Positions 34,633 to 43,181 of a DNA stretch of 54,581 bases are shown piece by piece (position 1 is the first letter of the stretch; every line of letters starts with the position of its first letter). Under the pieces are notes generated by a model that was not told the DNA's origin, did no database searches, and saw nothing but the letters and a program-made list of their open reading frames with translations. Location: NCBI GenBank assembly GCA_002727195.1, contig PBWH01000006.1, positions 74,459 to 129,039 on the forward strand, written 5' to 3'. A program made the translations under genes and the position numbers. Source of the stretch: Gemmatimonadota bacterium (GTDB taxonomy: Bacteria; Latescibacterota; UBA2968).

Positions 34633-36030
34633 GTGACGCGTGCGATCCTGACATTCGTCCTGGCATGCTGTTTTGGTCCCGCATCGGCGCTGGACCGGGT
34701 GGTGCTGGTGTCTCCGCATTCGGACGAGATCCAGAACGAGTTCCAGGCGGCGTTCGCATCCCACTACGAAGCGCAGACGGGTCGCACCGTTACGCTTGAG
34801 TGGCTCGATGTGGGCGGCGGAACGAGCTCGATCCTCCGGTATATCAAAGGCGAGTTCGCACGCCAGCCCGAGGGCATCCAGATCGACCTGTTCTTCGGAG
34901 GCGGTCTGGATCCCTATACGGAACTTGCCGACGCGGGTATCTTGCAGCCCTTTCGGTTGCCCGACCGGGTCCTCAACAGGGTTGCGCCGACGATCGGTGG
35001 GATCCCCGTTTACGACCCCGAGTATCGCTGGTATGGGGCGACGCTCGCCGGGTTCGGGATTGTCTACAACAAGCGGGTGATCGAGACACTCGGTTTCCGC
35101 ATACCGAAATCGTGGGAAGAACTGGGTGACCCGAGGTATGCGACGTGGGTCGGCTCAGGTGATCCACGGTTCAGCGGCAGCGTCCACATGGCTTACGAGC
35201 TGATCCTTCAGGCCTACGGGTGGGAACGAGGCTGGGAAGTGATCACGACCATGGGAGCGAACGTCCGTAACTTCAGCAGCAGCGGAAGTCAGGCTCCGAA
35301 GGACGTTGCCGTCGGAGAAGTGGCGTTTGGGCTGGCCATCGACTTCTACGCCTGGGCCCAAGTGGCAGAGGTCGGTGAACAGTTCGTCGGATTCACGATG
35401 CCCGACAACATGACGATCGTGAACCCCGATGGTCTCGGGATCCTGAAGGGGGCTCCGAACCTCGCTGTGGCCAGAGCTTTTGTGACGTTCGTGATGTCCG
35501 AGGCCGGGCAGAAGCTCTGGTTCCTCAAGAAGGGGGCTGAAGGGGGCCCCGTTCAGCGACAGCTGAACCGGTTCACGGTCGTGCCTGAGCTGTATGAAAC
35601 GCATCGTCAGTATGCGGCCGTCACCCTCAACCCGTTCAAGTGGCGGTCGGACCTGGTCTACGATTCCGCCAGGGCGTCAGCGCGTTGGAGTGTGCTGAAC
35701 GACATGATCGGTGCTTTCGTGATCGACTCTCACGACCGGTTGCGCCACGCGTGGAAAGAGGCTCAGAAGGACGGGCTGACGAAAGAGGAAATCCGGCAGC
35801 TGTCCTTCATGCCGTTGTCCGAGCGTGCGGCGCTCGAGTTGGGCGCCGTCTGGCGGAATGACCAAGGATTACGGGTCCGGAAGCTCGGAGAGTGGACCGA
35901 GTTTGCTCGCGAAAAGTATGGTGAACCGGATGACACGCTCGCCACGATATTCGATTGGCTGACGTTCGCGTTTCCGGCCGGGATCGCCCTGGGGACGGTT
36001 TGGATGCTGCGGAAGACGCGCGGCGCATAG
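34633..36030 (+). CDS. Iron/thiamine-type extracellular solute-binding protein with C-terminal membrane anchor
   Basis: 465 residues. N-terminal signal sequence (MTRAILTFVLACCFGPASA), then a periplasmic-binding-protein fold of the Fe3+/polyamine family: VVLVSPHSDEIQNEF, DLFFGGGLDPYTEL, GIVYNKRVIETLGFRIPKSW and VNPDGLGILKGAPN. Residues about 370-440 are an extra helical part, followed by a membrane helix (WLTFAFPAGIALGTVWML, about 443-460) and a basic end. Most binding proteins of this family lack a C-terminal membrane span. GTG start at 34633; no strong ribosome site, so translation may depend on coupling. First gene of a tight transporter operon. Confidence 0.78.
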   Translation: MTRAILTFVLACCFGPASALDRVVLVSPHSDEIQNEFQAAFASHYEAQTGRTVTLEWLDVGGGTSSILRYIKGEFARQPEGIQIDLFFGGGLDPYTELADAGILQPFRLPDRVLNRVAPTIGGIPVYDPEYRWYGATLAGFGIVYNKRVIETLGFRIPKSWEELGDPRYATWVGSGDPRFSGSVHMAYELILQAYGWERGWEVITTMGANVRNFSSSGSQAPKDVAVGEVAFGLAIDFYAWAQVAEVGEQFVGFTMPDNMTIVNPDGLGILKGAPNLAVARAFVTFVMSEAGQKLWFLKKGAEGGPVQRQLNRFTVVPELYETHRQYAAVTLNPFKWRSDLVYDSARASARWSVLNDMIGAFVIDSHDRLRHAWKEAQKDGLTKEEIRQLSFMPLSERAALELGAVWRNDQGLRVRKLGEWTEFAREKYGEPDDTLATIFDWLTFAFPAGIALGTVWMLRKTRGA

Positions 36031-36042
36031 TGTGGAGAGCGT

Positions 36043-36990
36043 ATGATTCGGATCTTTTCGTATTCGCGGGAATCCAACCGCATGGAGACACCCTCGATCG
36101 CAGAGCTGCCGAGGCATCTGAACGATCGTGGACGCACCATCTGGGTCGATCTCGCAAACCCGACCGACGAAGAGACGGGTGTGCTCGGGGGAATCTTCGG
36201 TTTCCATATCCTGACGGTCGAAGACTGTATCGACGATGCCTGGCTACCGAAGGAAGACCAGTATGACGGGTATACCTACGCGGTCTTCCACGCGGCTGCC
36301 CCGGATCGACAGGATCGATTGGTGGATCAGAAGCTGGACATCTTCGTCGGTACCAACTTTCTGGTGACGCACCACGCGGGTGAGATCAAGGGCATCTTCG
36401 ACACCCGTGGGGTGGTGGCCAAGAACCCGGGTTCTCTGCTGCGGTCGTCCGACTGGTTGCTCCACGGCGTCCTGAACACGGTGATCGACTACTGCAAACC
36501 GGCCGTAGAAGGGCTGGAGGCGAGAGTAGATCGCGTGGCGGAGGCCGTCGGCGACGCTTCGCTCGATCTCGGCGAGACCGTCGATCTGCACCGGGATCTG
36601 ACGACCTTCCGTTCGATCACCGAGCATCAGCGGCAAGCGCTCGAGCGCTTCGCCTACAGCGAGTCTTCGTTCGTGTCTGAGGAGAACCGTGACTATTTCC
36701 GGGACGTACACGATCACAACCGGCATCTGCATCACCGAATGGTGCAGGCGATCGAACGGCTGACGTGGGCAATCGATTCTACACGGGCGGCCGATACGCG
36801 GCGAACTCAGAGCGCGGTCCGGTGGGGTGTGGCCGTGGTGACAGGCCTCCTTCTCCCCCTGCTCGGGCTGACCGCGCTGGATCTCGATGTCGTCGACGTT
36901 TCTGGACGCGTCGGGCAGGTCGCGATTGGTATCACCCTCGTGTATGCTGCGGCAGTGCTCGCTATTTTAAAACAAAAACGCTGGTTCTGA
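36043..36990 (+). CDS. CorA-like membrane protein without the GMN motif
   Basis: 315 residues. The N-terminal 250 residues match the CorA cytoplasmic funnel: TIWVDLANPTDEETGVL, VEDCIDDAWLPKEDQY, FVGTNFLVTHH and long helices containing DLHRDLTTFRSITEHQR. Two membrane helices follow (about 261-281 and 288-310), ending RWF as in CorA. The universally conserved Gly-Met-Asn after the first helix is replaced by residues such as LDLDVVDV (about 279-286). So Mg2+ selectivity by the usual filter cannot operate. It lies 12 nt after the binding-protein gene and 10 nt before the ABC ATPase gene. GGAGA precedes the ATG. Confidence 0.78.
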   Translation: MIRIFSYSRESNRMETPSIAELPRHLNDRGRTIWVDLANPTDEETGVLGGIFGFHILTVEDCIDDAWLPKEDQYDGYTYAVFHAAAPDRQDRLVDQKLDIFVGTNFLVTHHAGEIKGIFDTRGVVAKNPGSLLRSSDWLLHGVLNTVIDYCKPAVEGLEARVDRVAEAVGDASLDLGETVDLHRDLTTFRSITEHQRQALERFAYSESSFVSEENRDYFRDVHDHNRHLHHRMVQAIERLTWAIDSTRAADTRRTQSAVRWGVAVVTGLLLPLLGLTALDLDVVDVSGRVGQVAIGITLVYAAAVLAILKQKRWF

Positions 36991-37000
36991 CAGTTATGCT

Positions 37001-38098
37001 ATGGTGAGCGTCACTCTCGATCAGGTCACAAAGCGATTCGACCGCGTGGTTGCCGTTGATCGCGTGAGTCTCGAGATCTCCGAAGGAGAGTTTTTTTTCC
37101 TGCTCGGGCCGTCCGGTTGCGGGAAGACGACCTTGCTGAGGATGATCGCGGGGTTTTACGAGCCGGAGGGAGGACGCGTGCTGTTCGGGGACCGGGATGT
37201 GACCAACGTGCCCCCAAACGAGCGGAACACGGGGATGGTGTTTCAGAACTACGCGCTCTGGCCGCACATGTCGGTGCAGAAGAACGTAGAGTATGGTCTG
37301 TCGATGCGGAGCGTGAACCGAGAGGAAATGGACAAGCGAGTGTACCGGGCGCTGGAAATGGTTCAGATGACGCCGTATGCGGACCGTTCGCCGAATCAGC
37401 TGTCCGGCGGGCAACAGCAGCGCGTCGCGCTGGCACGAGCGCTGGTGATCGAACCTGATGTGATCCTGATGGACGAGCCGCTGTCGAACCTGGATGCGCG
37501 ATTGCGGCTGGAGATGCGTCAGCAGATTCTGGATCTGCAGCGCGAGATCGGGAAGACGATGATCTACGTGACGCACGACCAGAAGGAGGCCCTTGCCATG
37601 TCTCACCGGATGGCAGTCATGAACAGCGGCCACGTGGTGCAGGTCGGTACGGCACGCGAGTTGTATCAGAACCCGCAGTCCCAATTCCTCGCGGACTTCA
37701 TCGGGGAGATCAACCTGATCGCGGGGACCGTTTCGGCTGTCGGTGAGGAAACGTCCGTGGACACGAAGCTGGGTGTGATCAATGGACGCCCTGCACGAGA
37801 CGGGTTGCAGAAGGGTGACAAGGTGTTCTGCGCCGTGCGGCCGGAAGGGCTGTCCTTCGTGGAGGGAGAGCCTCCTCCCGGTGACAACACCGTAACGGGG
37901 GATGTCCGCAACGTGGTGTATCTGGGTGAGGTCGAGCAGTATGTGATCGACCTGGCGGACGAGACGCCCCTGAGGGTGGTCGAGTACGACCCCGTAAACC
38001 CGAAGGCGAAGCGAGGCGATACGGTCCGGCTCCAGTTCAGCCCATCCAAGGTGGTTATCCTGTCCGACGAGGGAGACGTGCGTGCTGAGACGGTATGA
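37001..38098 (+). CDS. ABC transporter ATPase (Fe3+/polyamine/sugar importer type)
   Basis: 365 residues. Energises import through the permease encoded next. Walker [10 protein letters not shown] (about 37-45), Q-loop [14 protein letters not shown], signature [15 protein letters not shown], Walker [13 protein letters not shown] and His switch [10 protein letters not shown] are all present. A C-terminal TOBE domain (about 285-355) contains [15 protein letters not shown]. The family includes FbpC, PotA and UgpC. The permease gene begins inside its last 17 nt. Confidence 0.93.
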   Translation: MVSVTLDQVTKRFDRVVAVDRVSLEISEGEFFFLLGPSGCGKTTLLRMIAGFYEPEGGRVLFGDRDVTNVPPNERNTGMVFQNYALWPHMSVQKNVEYGLSMRSVNREEMDKRVYRALEMVQMTPYADRSPNQLSGGQQQRVALARALVIEPDVILMDEPLSNLDARLRLEMRQQILDLQREIGKTMIYVTHDQKEALAMSHRMAVMNSGHVVQVGTARELYQNPQSQFLADFIGEINLIAGTVSAVGEETSVDTKLGVINGRPARDGLQKGDKVFCAVRPEGLSFVEGEPPPGDNTVTGDVRNVVYLGEVEQYVIDLADETPLRVVEYDPVNPKAKRGDTVRLQFSPSKVVILSDEGDVRAETV

Positions 38099-39770
38099 CC
38101 TGACGCCGGGCACGGCCGTCTTCCTGGCTGCTCTGGCTGCGTTCTTCGGCGCCTTCCTGCTCTATCCTCTGTGGTATGCGATTGTGGGTGCGTTCTACGT
38201 TGACGGGCGCTTCACGTTCGAGTTTATCGAATTTATGCTGACGAGCCCCGTCTATGGGGAAGCCATCATGAACAGCTTCCGCCTCGCTATGGTGACGACC
38301 GTGGCGACCACGCTACTCAGCTTGCCGCTCGCTTTCCTGCTCGTTCACTACAACTTCAAAGGCAAAGGGTTCCTCCAGGGGGTGATCCTGGTTCCAATGG
38401 TCCTCCCCCCGTTTGTGGGGGCGATCGGGATGAAGCAGATGTTCGCCCGGTTCGGGTCGATCAACCTGCTGTTGATGCGGATGGGGGTGATCGATCAACC
38501 GATCGATTTCTTTGGTGGGGGTGGGTTCCTCGGGGTGGTCATTCTCGAAGTGCTTCACCTCTACCCGATCATGTATCTGAACGTGGCGGCGGCGTTGTCG
38601 AACATCGATCCGAGCCTCGACGAAGCGGCGCGGAACGTCGGGAGCAGCGGCTTCAAGTTGTTCAGGACGATCACGTTCCCGCTGATGCTTCCGGGGTATT
38701 TCGCCGGTGCGATTATCGTGTTTATCTGGGCGTTCACGGATCTCGGGACCCCGCTCGTGTTCAACTTTCGGCAGGTGATCGCCGTCGAGATCTTCAACTC
38801 GATCGCCGACATCAACGAAAACCCGGTCGCCTATGCTCTTGTGGTCCTGGTGATCGTGATGACGATCTTCTTCTTCTACTTGGCCAAGCAGTTGATGGGC
38901 GGACAGAAGGTGGAGATGGTGTCTCGTGGGCACGTGGCAGGTGCGCGGAAGCAGGCGTCCCCGGGTATGACGGTCGCGATCTGGGCGATCATGCTGTCCG
39001 TCACGGGTATCGCACTTCTGCCGCATCTGAGCATCGTGTTGACGTCGTTCGCCGATCGATGGTTCATGACCGTCCTGCCCGAGTCGATGACGGTATCGCA
39101 CTACACGATGGTGTTCGACCACCCAATATCGTCGACCAGCATCAAGATCAGCCTGATCCTCAGCGTGTTCAGCACGCTTCTGGATATCGTGGTCGGCGTC
39201 GCGATCGCTTACCTGCTGGTTCGAACGAACATTCCGTTCAAGGGCGTGCTTGACGGGCTCGCCATGCTCCCCCTGGCTCTTCCGGGGCTCGTATTGGCTT
39301 TCGGCTACCTCTCCGGATACTCGGGTACCTTCCTCGACGCGCGTCACTTCCCGATGCCGCTACTGGTCATCGCCTATGGCGTCCGTAGACTTCCGTATAT
39401 GGTTCGGTCGGCGTATGCGGGTTTCCAGCAAACAAGCGTGGCACTCGAAGAGGCGGCTCAGAACATGGGGGCGTCCAAGTTCCGGTCGGTCTGGGAGATA
39501 ACTTTCCCTCTGATCCTGGCTAATCTTGTGGCCGGGGGAGTGTTGTGCTTCTCGTTCGCGATGCTCGAGGTGAGCGACAGCCTGATCCTGGCGATGAAGA
39601 GTGAGTATTACCCTATCACCCGCGCGATCTACGCGCTCCTCGGACGGATCTCAGATGGCGCCTACATTGCTAGCGCGATGGGTGTACTTGGGATGCTACT
39701 CTTGATGGCCAGCCTCTTCTTGGCCGGGCGATTCCTGGGTCGGCGAATGGGCGAGTTGTTCAGGGCCTGA
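38082..39770 (+). CDS. ABC transporter permease with two fused transmembrane domains (FbpB-like)
   Basis: 562 residues with about 12 membrane helices: two MetI-type permease domains in one chain, as in FbpB. The EAA loops that contact the ATPase are visible as DEAARNVGSSGFKLFRTITFP (about 181-201) and EEAAQNMGASKFRSVWEITFP in the second half. The GTG start at 38082 overlaps the ATPase gene by 17 nt. Together with the binding protein and ATPase it forms a complete importer. Confidence 0.92.
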   Translation: MLRRYDLTPGTAVFLAALAAFFGAFLLYPLWYAIVGAFYVDGRFTFEFIEFMLTSPVYGEAIMNSFRLAMVTTVATTLLSLPLAFLLVHYNFKGKGFLQGVILVPMVLPPFVGAIGMKQMFARFGSINLLLMRMGVIDQPIDFFGGGGFLGVVILEVLHLYPIMYLNVAAALSNIDPSLDEAARNVGSSGFKLFRTITFPLMLPGYFAGAIIVFIWAFTDLGTPLVFNFRQVIAVEIFNSIADINENPVAYALVVLVIVMTIFFFYLAKQLMGGQKVEMVSRGHVAGARKQASPGMTVAIWAIMLSVTGIALLPHLSIVLTSFADRWFMTVLPESMTVSHYTMVFDHPISSTSIKISLILSVFSTLLDIVVGVAIAYLLVRTNIPFKGVLDGLAMLPLALPGLVLAFGYLSGYSGTFLDARHFPMPLLVIAYGVRRLPYMVRSAYAGFQQTSVALEEAAQNMGASKFRSVWEITFPLILANLVAGGVLCFSFAMLEVSDSLILAMKSEYYPITRAIYALLGRISDGAYIASAMGVLGMLLLMASLFLAGRFLGRRMGELFRA

Positions 39771-39772
39771 CG

Positions 39773-40723
39773 GTGCTGAGCGTCGTCCTAACTCTGTGCG
39801 CGATCGTCGCGCTGATCTGGTGGCTGACCGGCTCATCTATTCATTCGGATGTTTCGATCGATCCAGGTCTGCAGGCGCACGTGGCTCGAGAAGCGCTGGA
39901 CCGAGTGCGTGGCGGCGACCTGGCCACTTCCGGATCGGCGGAAGTCGGGACGATTCTTCAGGAAATGCTCGTCGGCGTGGGGATAACTGCCGCGGAGGCC
40001 CGGCAGATGGTTTCGGGCCTCGGGTTCGTCGCGCCGCCGGTTCAGGATGTGGAACCCGAAGCTTCTGGCGCTCTGACGGTCTTCTCGATGAAAGACGAAT
40101 ACGCCAGCGCGGCGCTCGAACGTGCGCTTTTGGTCGGTATCCAGTTGGCGCGGATGGATGATGACTACGCCGGCGTTTCCGACGAGGCGCAGAGGTTCGA
40201 CTCTCTCCTGGAGAAGGCGGACGAGGTGGAGGTGGAGCTGTTCGGTGACGATCGCAGGGCGCGGATGCATTTCTATTCCCGTGCCGCCCTGGTGCTTCAG
40301 GACCGGATCCAGTCGGAACCCGACGCCGAGCGGCGTCAGGTGATGGGGGACGTGCTTAGGGAGTTCGACAAGGCGTTGTCCCTACTGCAGGAAGAGATGC
40401 ACGAAGCGATGGCGGCGCTCCCCGAAGATCAGGAGGCCCTAGCCTGGGGAAGTAGCGAAGATCGGCGCAGATACTATTTCAAGATGGGCGTGACGAACAG
40501 CCTGCGGCGGTCCGGTCATCTGTCCAGTCTCGGGTCGCTCTACCGCTTCCGAGGCGTGAATTACGATGTCGAAGAGGCCTACCAGCTTGCGAGCGAGGAG
40601 GAGCCATTGTTGACCCGGGCGGCAAGCCTCGAGCTGTCATCGCTGGTGGCGCTTCGCCCACCCGATGTCCGACGGTTGACGAGCGAACGACCGCGCGGTC
40701 AGCTGACGCAAACAGAGAATTGA
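39773..40723 (+). CDS. Membrane-anchored hypothetical helical protein in the transporter operon
   Basis: 316 residues. An N-terminal membrane helix (MLSVVLTLCAIVALIWWLTG) is followed by a helical, acidic, probably periplasmic domain. A TPR-like arrangement is possible around 120-240 (SAALERALLVGIQLARMDD, then REFDKALSLLQEEM). I recognise no family. GTG start 2 nt after the permease stop, so expression is coupled. It may assist the transporter. Confidence 0.6.
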   Translation: MLSVVLTLCAIVALIWWLTGSSIHSDVSIDPGLQAHVAREALDRVRGGDLATSGSAEVGTILQEMLVGVGITAAEARQMVSGLGFVAPPVQDVEPEASGALTVFSMKDEYASAALERALLVGIQLARMDDDYAGVSDEAQRFDSLLEKADEVEVELFGDDRRARMHFYSRAALVLQDRIQSEPDAERRQVMGDVLREFDKALSLLQEEMHEAMAALPEDQEALAWGSSEDRRRYYFKMGVTNSLRRSGHLSSLGSLYRFRGVNYDVEEAYQLASEEEPLLTRAASLELSSLVALRPPDVRRLTSERPRGQLTQTEN

Positions 40724-40732
40724 GCGCAATAG

Positions 40733-41875
40733 ATGGATCAAGATAAAGTCTCCGTATTACTGGCTGTGCCGGCCGACGACCTGGAAACGTCGTCTGTCCG
40801 GGAAACGATGCAGAGCATCGCCTCCCAGAGCTATCCGGCCTCTCTCATGGAGACTCTACTGGTCCAATATATGCCGAACATCCCGGGTGGACGCACGGCA
40901 GCGTTGAACGCGGCACGAGACCAGGCGAAGGGCGAGTTTCTCGTCCACACAGAGCAGGGCGTGACGTGGGACCCGAGCAAGATCGAGAAACAGGTGCTCC
41001 GGTTGCGGGAAGGTGGTGAAGGGGCAGGTGTCGGGTCCGCGCACCGGGTGTCTGTCCGCGATGCGACCGGTCGTATGAAGCAGACGAATTTCGACCTGAT
41101 TCACCGTGTCGGGCTCCGTGTCTCGTCTCTCCTGCTTGCTCCGTGGAAGCCCGGCGCGTTGCTGATCCGGTCGGATACGATGGCGGACCTGGGGGCGTAC
41201 CGTCATATCGATCAAGCGGTGTGGGAATACGACATCCGGCTGGCGTCCAAAGGGTTGTCGGTCGAATTGCTCGATGAAGACCTGGCGGTGTGGAACGTGG
41301 ATATGGATCCTGCCGGGAGTCTGGTTCGCGAGCTCGTGCCTTCTGGGATGCGCGAGTCTTTCCTGAAGCGGTTGCTCGACCAGACGGCTCCCGGCGATCT
41401 GGTCGCCGAGGGGGGCAACGAGTTTCCCGCTCTCCTGCTGGCGGGACTGCACCTGTTCAACGACGACCTAGAGACGAGCCACACAATCAGCCAGTCCTTT
41501 GGGAGGGAGAGTGTGGCGGCGAACTTCTGGCACGGCGTTATCCATCGCCGGGAGCCCGATTTCGGGAACGCACGTGGATGGTTCGAGCGCGCCCGGTCGT
41601 GGGAAGGCCTTCTGCAGATTCGCGACGCCGTTCAGGAAGTGCTGGAACGGGTTCTCTTGAGGCCGGAGTATGGCCAGACACGGGACCTGGCCTTTTCCCT
41701 CAAGCAGCACCTGGACAGTGAAGGGATCTGGGACTCGGAGTACTTCGTTGATATGTGCGAGCGATTCTCTGAGGCTGGTGTCCCGGACGAGATGGAGGAG
41801 ACGCTCTTGAGAGCGGTTCAAGAAGCGGAGATGGTCGCGGCGCTCGAGTGGACCTATCGGTGCGCAGTGAACTGA
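40733..41875 (+). CDS. Family-2 glycosyltransferase-like protein with a C-terminal helical domain
   Basis: 380 residues. Residues about 5-200 follow the GT-A layout of family 2: VSVLLAVPADDLETSSVRET, IASQSYPASLMETLLV, GGRTAALNAARDQAKGEFLV and WEYDIRLASKG. The DxD motif that binds the metal and nucleotide sugar, expected after GEFLV, reads HTEQG (about 71-75). So catalysis is doubtful. The C-terminal half (about 200-380) is helical, with TPR-like pieces such as ARGWFERARSWEGLLQIRDA. It is the last gene of the transporter operon, 9 nt after the unknown protein. Confidence 0.6.
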   Translation: MDQDKVSVLLAVPADDLETSSVRETMQSIASQSYPASLMETLLVQYMPNIPGGRTAALNAARDQAKGEFLVHTEQGVTWDPSKIEKQVLRLREGGEGAGVGSAHRVSVRDATGRMKQTNFDLIHRVGLRVSSLLLAPWKPGALLIRSDTMADLGAYRHIDQAVWEYDIRLASKGLSVELLDEDLAVWNVDMDPAGSLVRELVPSGMRESFLKRLLDQTAPGDLVAEGGNEFPALLLAGLHLFNDDLETSHTISQSFGRESVAANFWHGVIHRREPDFGNARGWFERARSWEGLLQIRDAVQEVLERVLLRPEYGQTRDLAFSLKQHLDSEGIWDSEYFVDMCERFSEAGVPDEMEETLLRAVQEAEMVAALEWTYRCAVN

Positions 41876-41900
41876 TCGCGCGGCCTCTGCGCCATAGTCT

Positions 41901-42455
41901 TCAGCCGGTCGGCTTTTCGGAGTCGGTCGGCTTTGCTTTTTTCGGCTGGGATAGCCTCCTGGTCTGCTTCAACAGTGCGGGAACCAGGATGGCAGCGATT
42001 ATGGCATCGGGGACGATGTAGGTCGCATTGTAGGCCATGGAATAGGCCCAGGTGCTCGTACCCTCCGGTGCGTAAGCGCCAAAGAACACGATGCCCGAGG
42101 TGACGTGTGAGAGGTAGCGCAGGAACGCACCCAGGATGATGCCCGGAATTTGCATAGGGAGTAGGGCCGACAGGCCGAGCAAACCGAATGCGAGAGGGTA
42201 ATCTAGGATCACCTGGATGGGATGGTAGATGTGGGCATCGAGGAGCAACTGGAGGAGGCCGCAGAGGATGCCTGCCTGGACACCCGGTCGCCATCCCCGC
42301 CAGAACGCTACGTAGAGGATGGGTATGGATTCTAGCGTGATGGATCCGCCGTATGGGAGTCGCGGCAGCGGGAGCGCTTTGCAGACGAGGCCGAGGACGA
42401 TCGCGAGGGCGGCTCCTGTCCCGATTGCGGTGAGGTCGTGCAGCCGACACTGCAT
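41901..42455 (-). CDS. thiT: Thiamine transporter ThiT (ECF S component)
   Basis: 184 residues, about six membrane helices. The S component binds thiamine and works with a shared ECF module; the ATPases are not in this window. LPYGGSITLESIPILYVAFWRGWRPGVQ and HPIQVILDYPLAFGLLGLSAL are typical of the ThiT/YuaJ family, including the loop with the thiamine-contacting aromatic and acidic residues. The start ATG at 42455 overlaps the preceding stop by one base (TGATG), so it is coupled to the frameshifted gene upstream. No thiamine-pyrophosphate riboswitch was seen. Confidence 0.85.
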   Translation of the reverse strand: MQCRLHDLTAIGTGAALAIVLGLVCKALPLPRLPYGGSITLESIPILYVAFWRGWRPGVQAGILCGLLQLLLDAHIYHPIQVILDYPLAFGLLGLSALLPMQIPGIILGAFLRYLSHVTSGIVFFGAYAPEGTSTWAYSMAYNATYIVPDAIIAAILVPALLKQTRRLSQPKKAKPTDSEKPTG

Positions 42456-43061
42456 CAGTCGCCGAGGCCGGCTTCCTGGCGTAGCCGTTGCTGCCTCATC
42501 GCGCGCTGAGCCTCCTGGTCCTTCTTCTGGTAGATCAGGTTGATGGTCTGGAAGAACTGACGGAAGGGGCCGATCTCCTGCTGCTGGTGTTCTTTCCGGA
42601 TTTTCCGGATCGACATCCGGCCGTTCGCGGTGTTGATGTCACCCCACTGACTGATGTGCAGGCTATCGTGCACGCCGCGCCCGGTCTGCCACCAGCCGAG
42701 GACTTCCTCGGTCGAGTCTCTCAGTTCCCAGATCGAAGGGGTGTCCAGGTGCACGATGTAAGACTCGATCATACTCCAAGCGTAGTCCCCATCTTCCGGA
42801 TCTACTTCGATCTTGAGCCTGTCGAGATCCGACTCCCGATCGGGGTCGGTGTCCTGGAGCGTTCTGTTCAGGATTTTCTCGCTTCTTCTGCGATACAGCC
42901 TGCCTGATTTGTTCCAAGCTCGAGCGGGCCGACCAACTGAGCGCCTCCAATTCCATCGCTACCTCGCCATACAGACGCTTGAGCCGACGCAAGATGAAAT
43001 CTTCGGCCTCATCACGCTCTTCGTTCGAGAGAATGAGGAGTAAGTCTTGGGTTTTTTGCAT
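42455..43061 (-). pseudogene. Hypothetical protein gene with one frameshift, coupled to thiT
   Basis: On the minus strand the ATG at 43061 (GGAG upstream) opens MQKTQDLLLILSNEERDEAE and LYGEVAMELEALSWSARSS. Near 42880 a one-base shift is needed to continue as LNRTLQDTDPDRESDLDRLK, VDPEDGDYAWSMIESYIVHL and ELRDSTEEVLGWWQTGRG. It ends in a charged helical tail at 42455. The joined product would be about 200 residues, soluble and helical; I do not recognise it. The shift is at an A-rich run, so programmed slippage, decay or a base-call error are all possible. Its stop overlaps the thiT start. Confidence 0.55.
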
Positions 43062-43181
43062 TGCTGGCTGACTCCGCCCGGGGTATCTTAGTGGCCGTTT
43101 TCCTGCCCCCTGAACCACGTGTAATTATAGGAAAAAACGGCAAATATGCAATGTCCCAACGGATGAACGGAGCGGCAGAGT

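Noticed and set aside
36962..38113. Long open frame on the minus strand (383 codons) opposite the ABC ATPase and permease start
   Set aside because: It is a shadow of strongly conserved coding sequence on the plus strand; its product is rich in His, Arg and Leu and matches no family.
38313..39347. Minus-strand open frame of 344 codons opposite the permease
   Set aside because: Composition (His, Arg, Asp, Gln) is that of an antisense shadow; the plus strand encodes a clear permease.
41876..43181. Thiamine-pyrophosphate riboswitch upstream of thiT
   Set aside because: No THI-box-like conserved segments (such as CUGAGA with ACCUGA) could be found on the minus strand.
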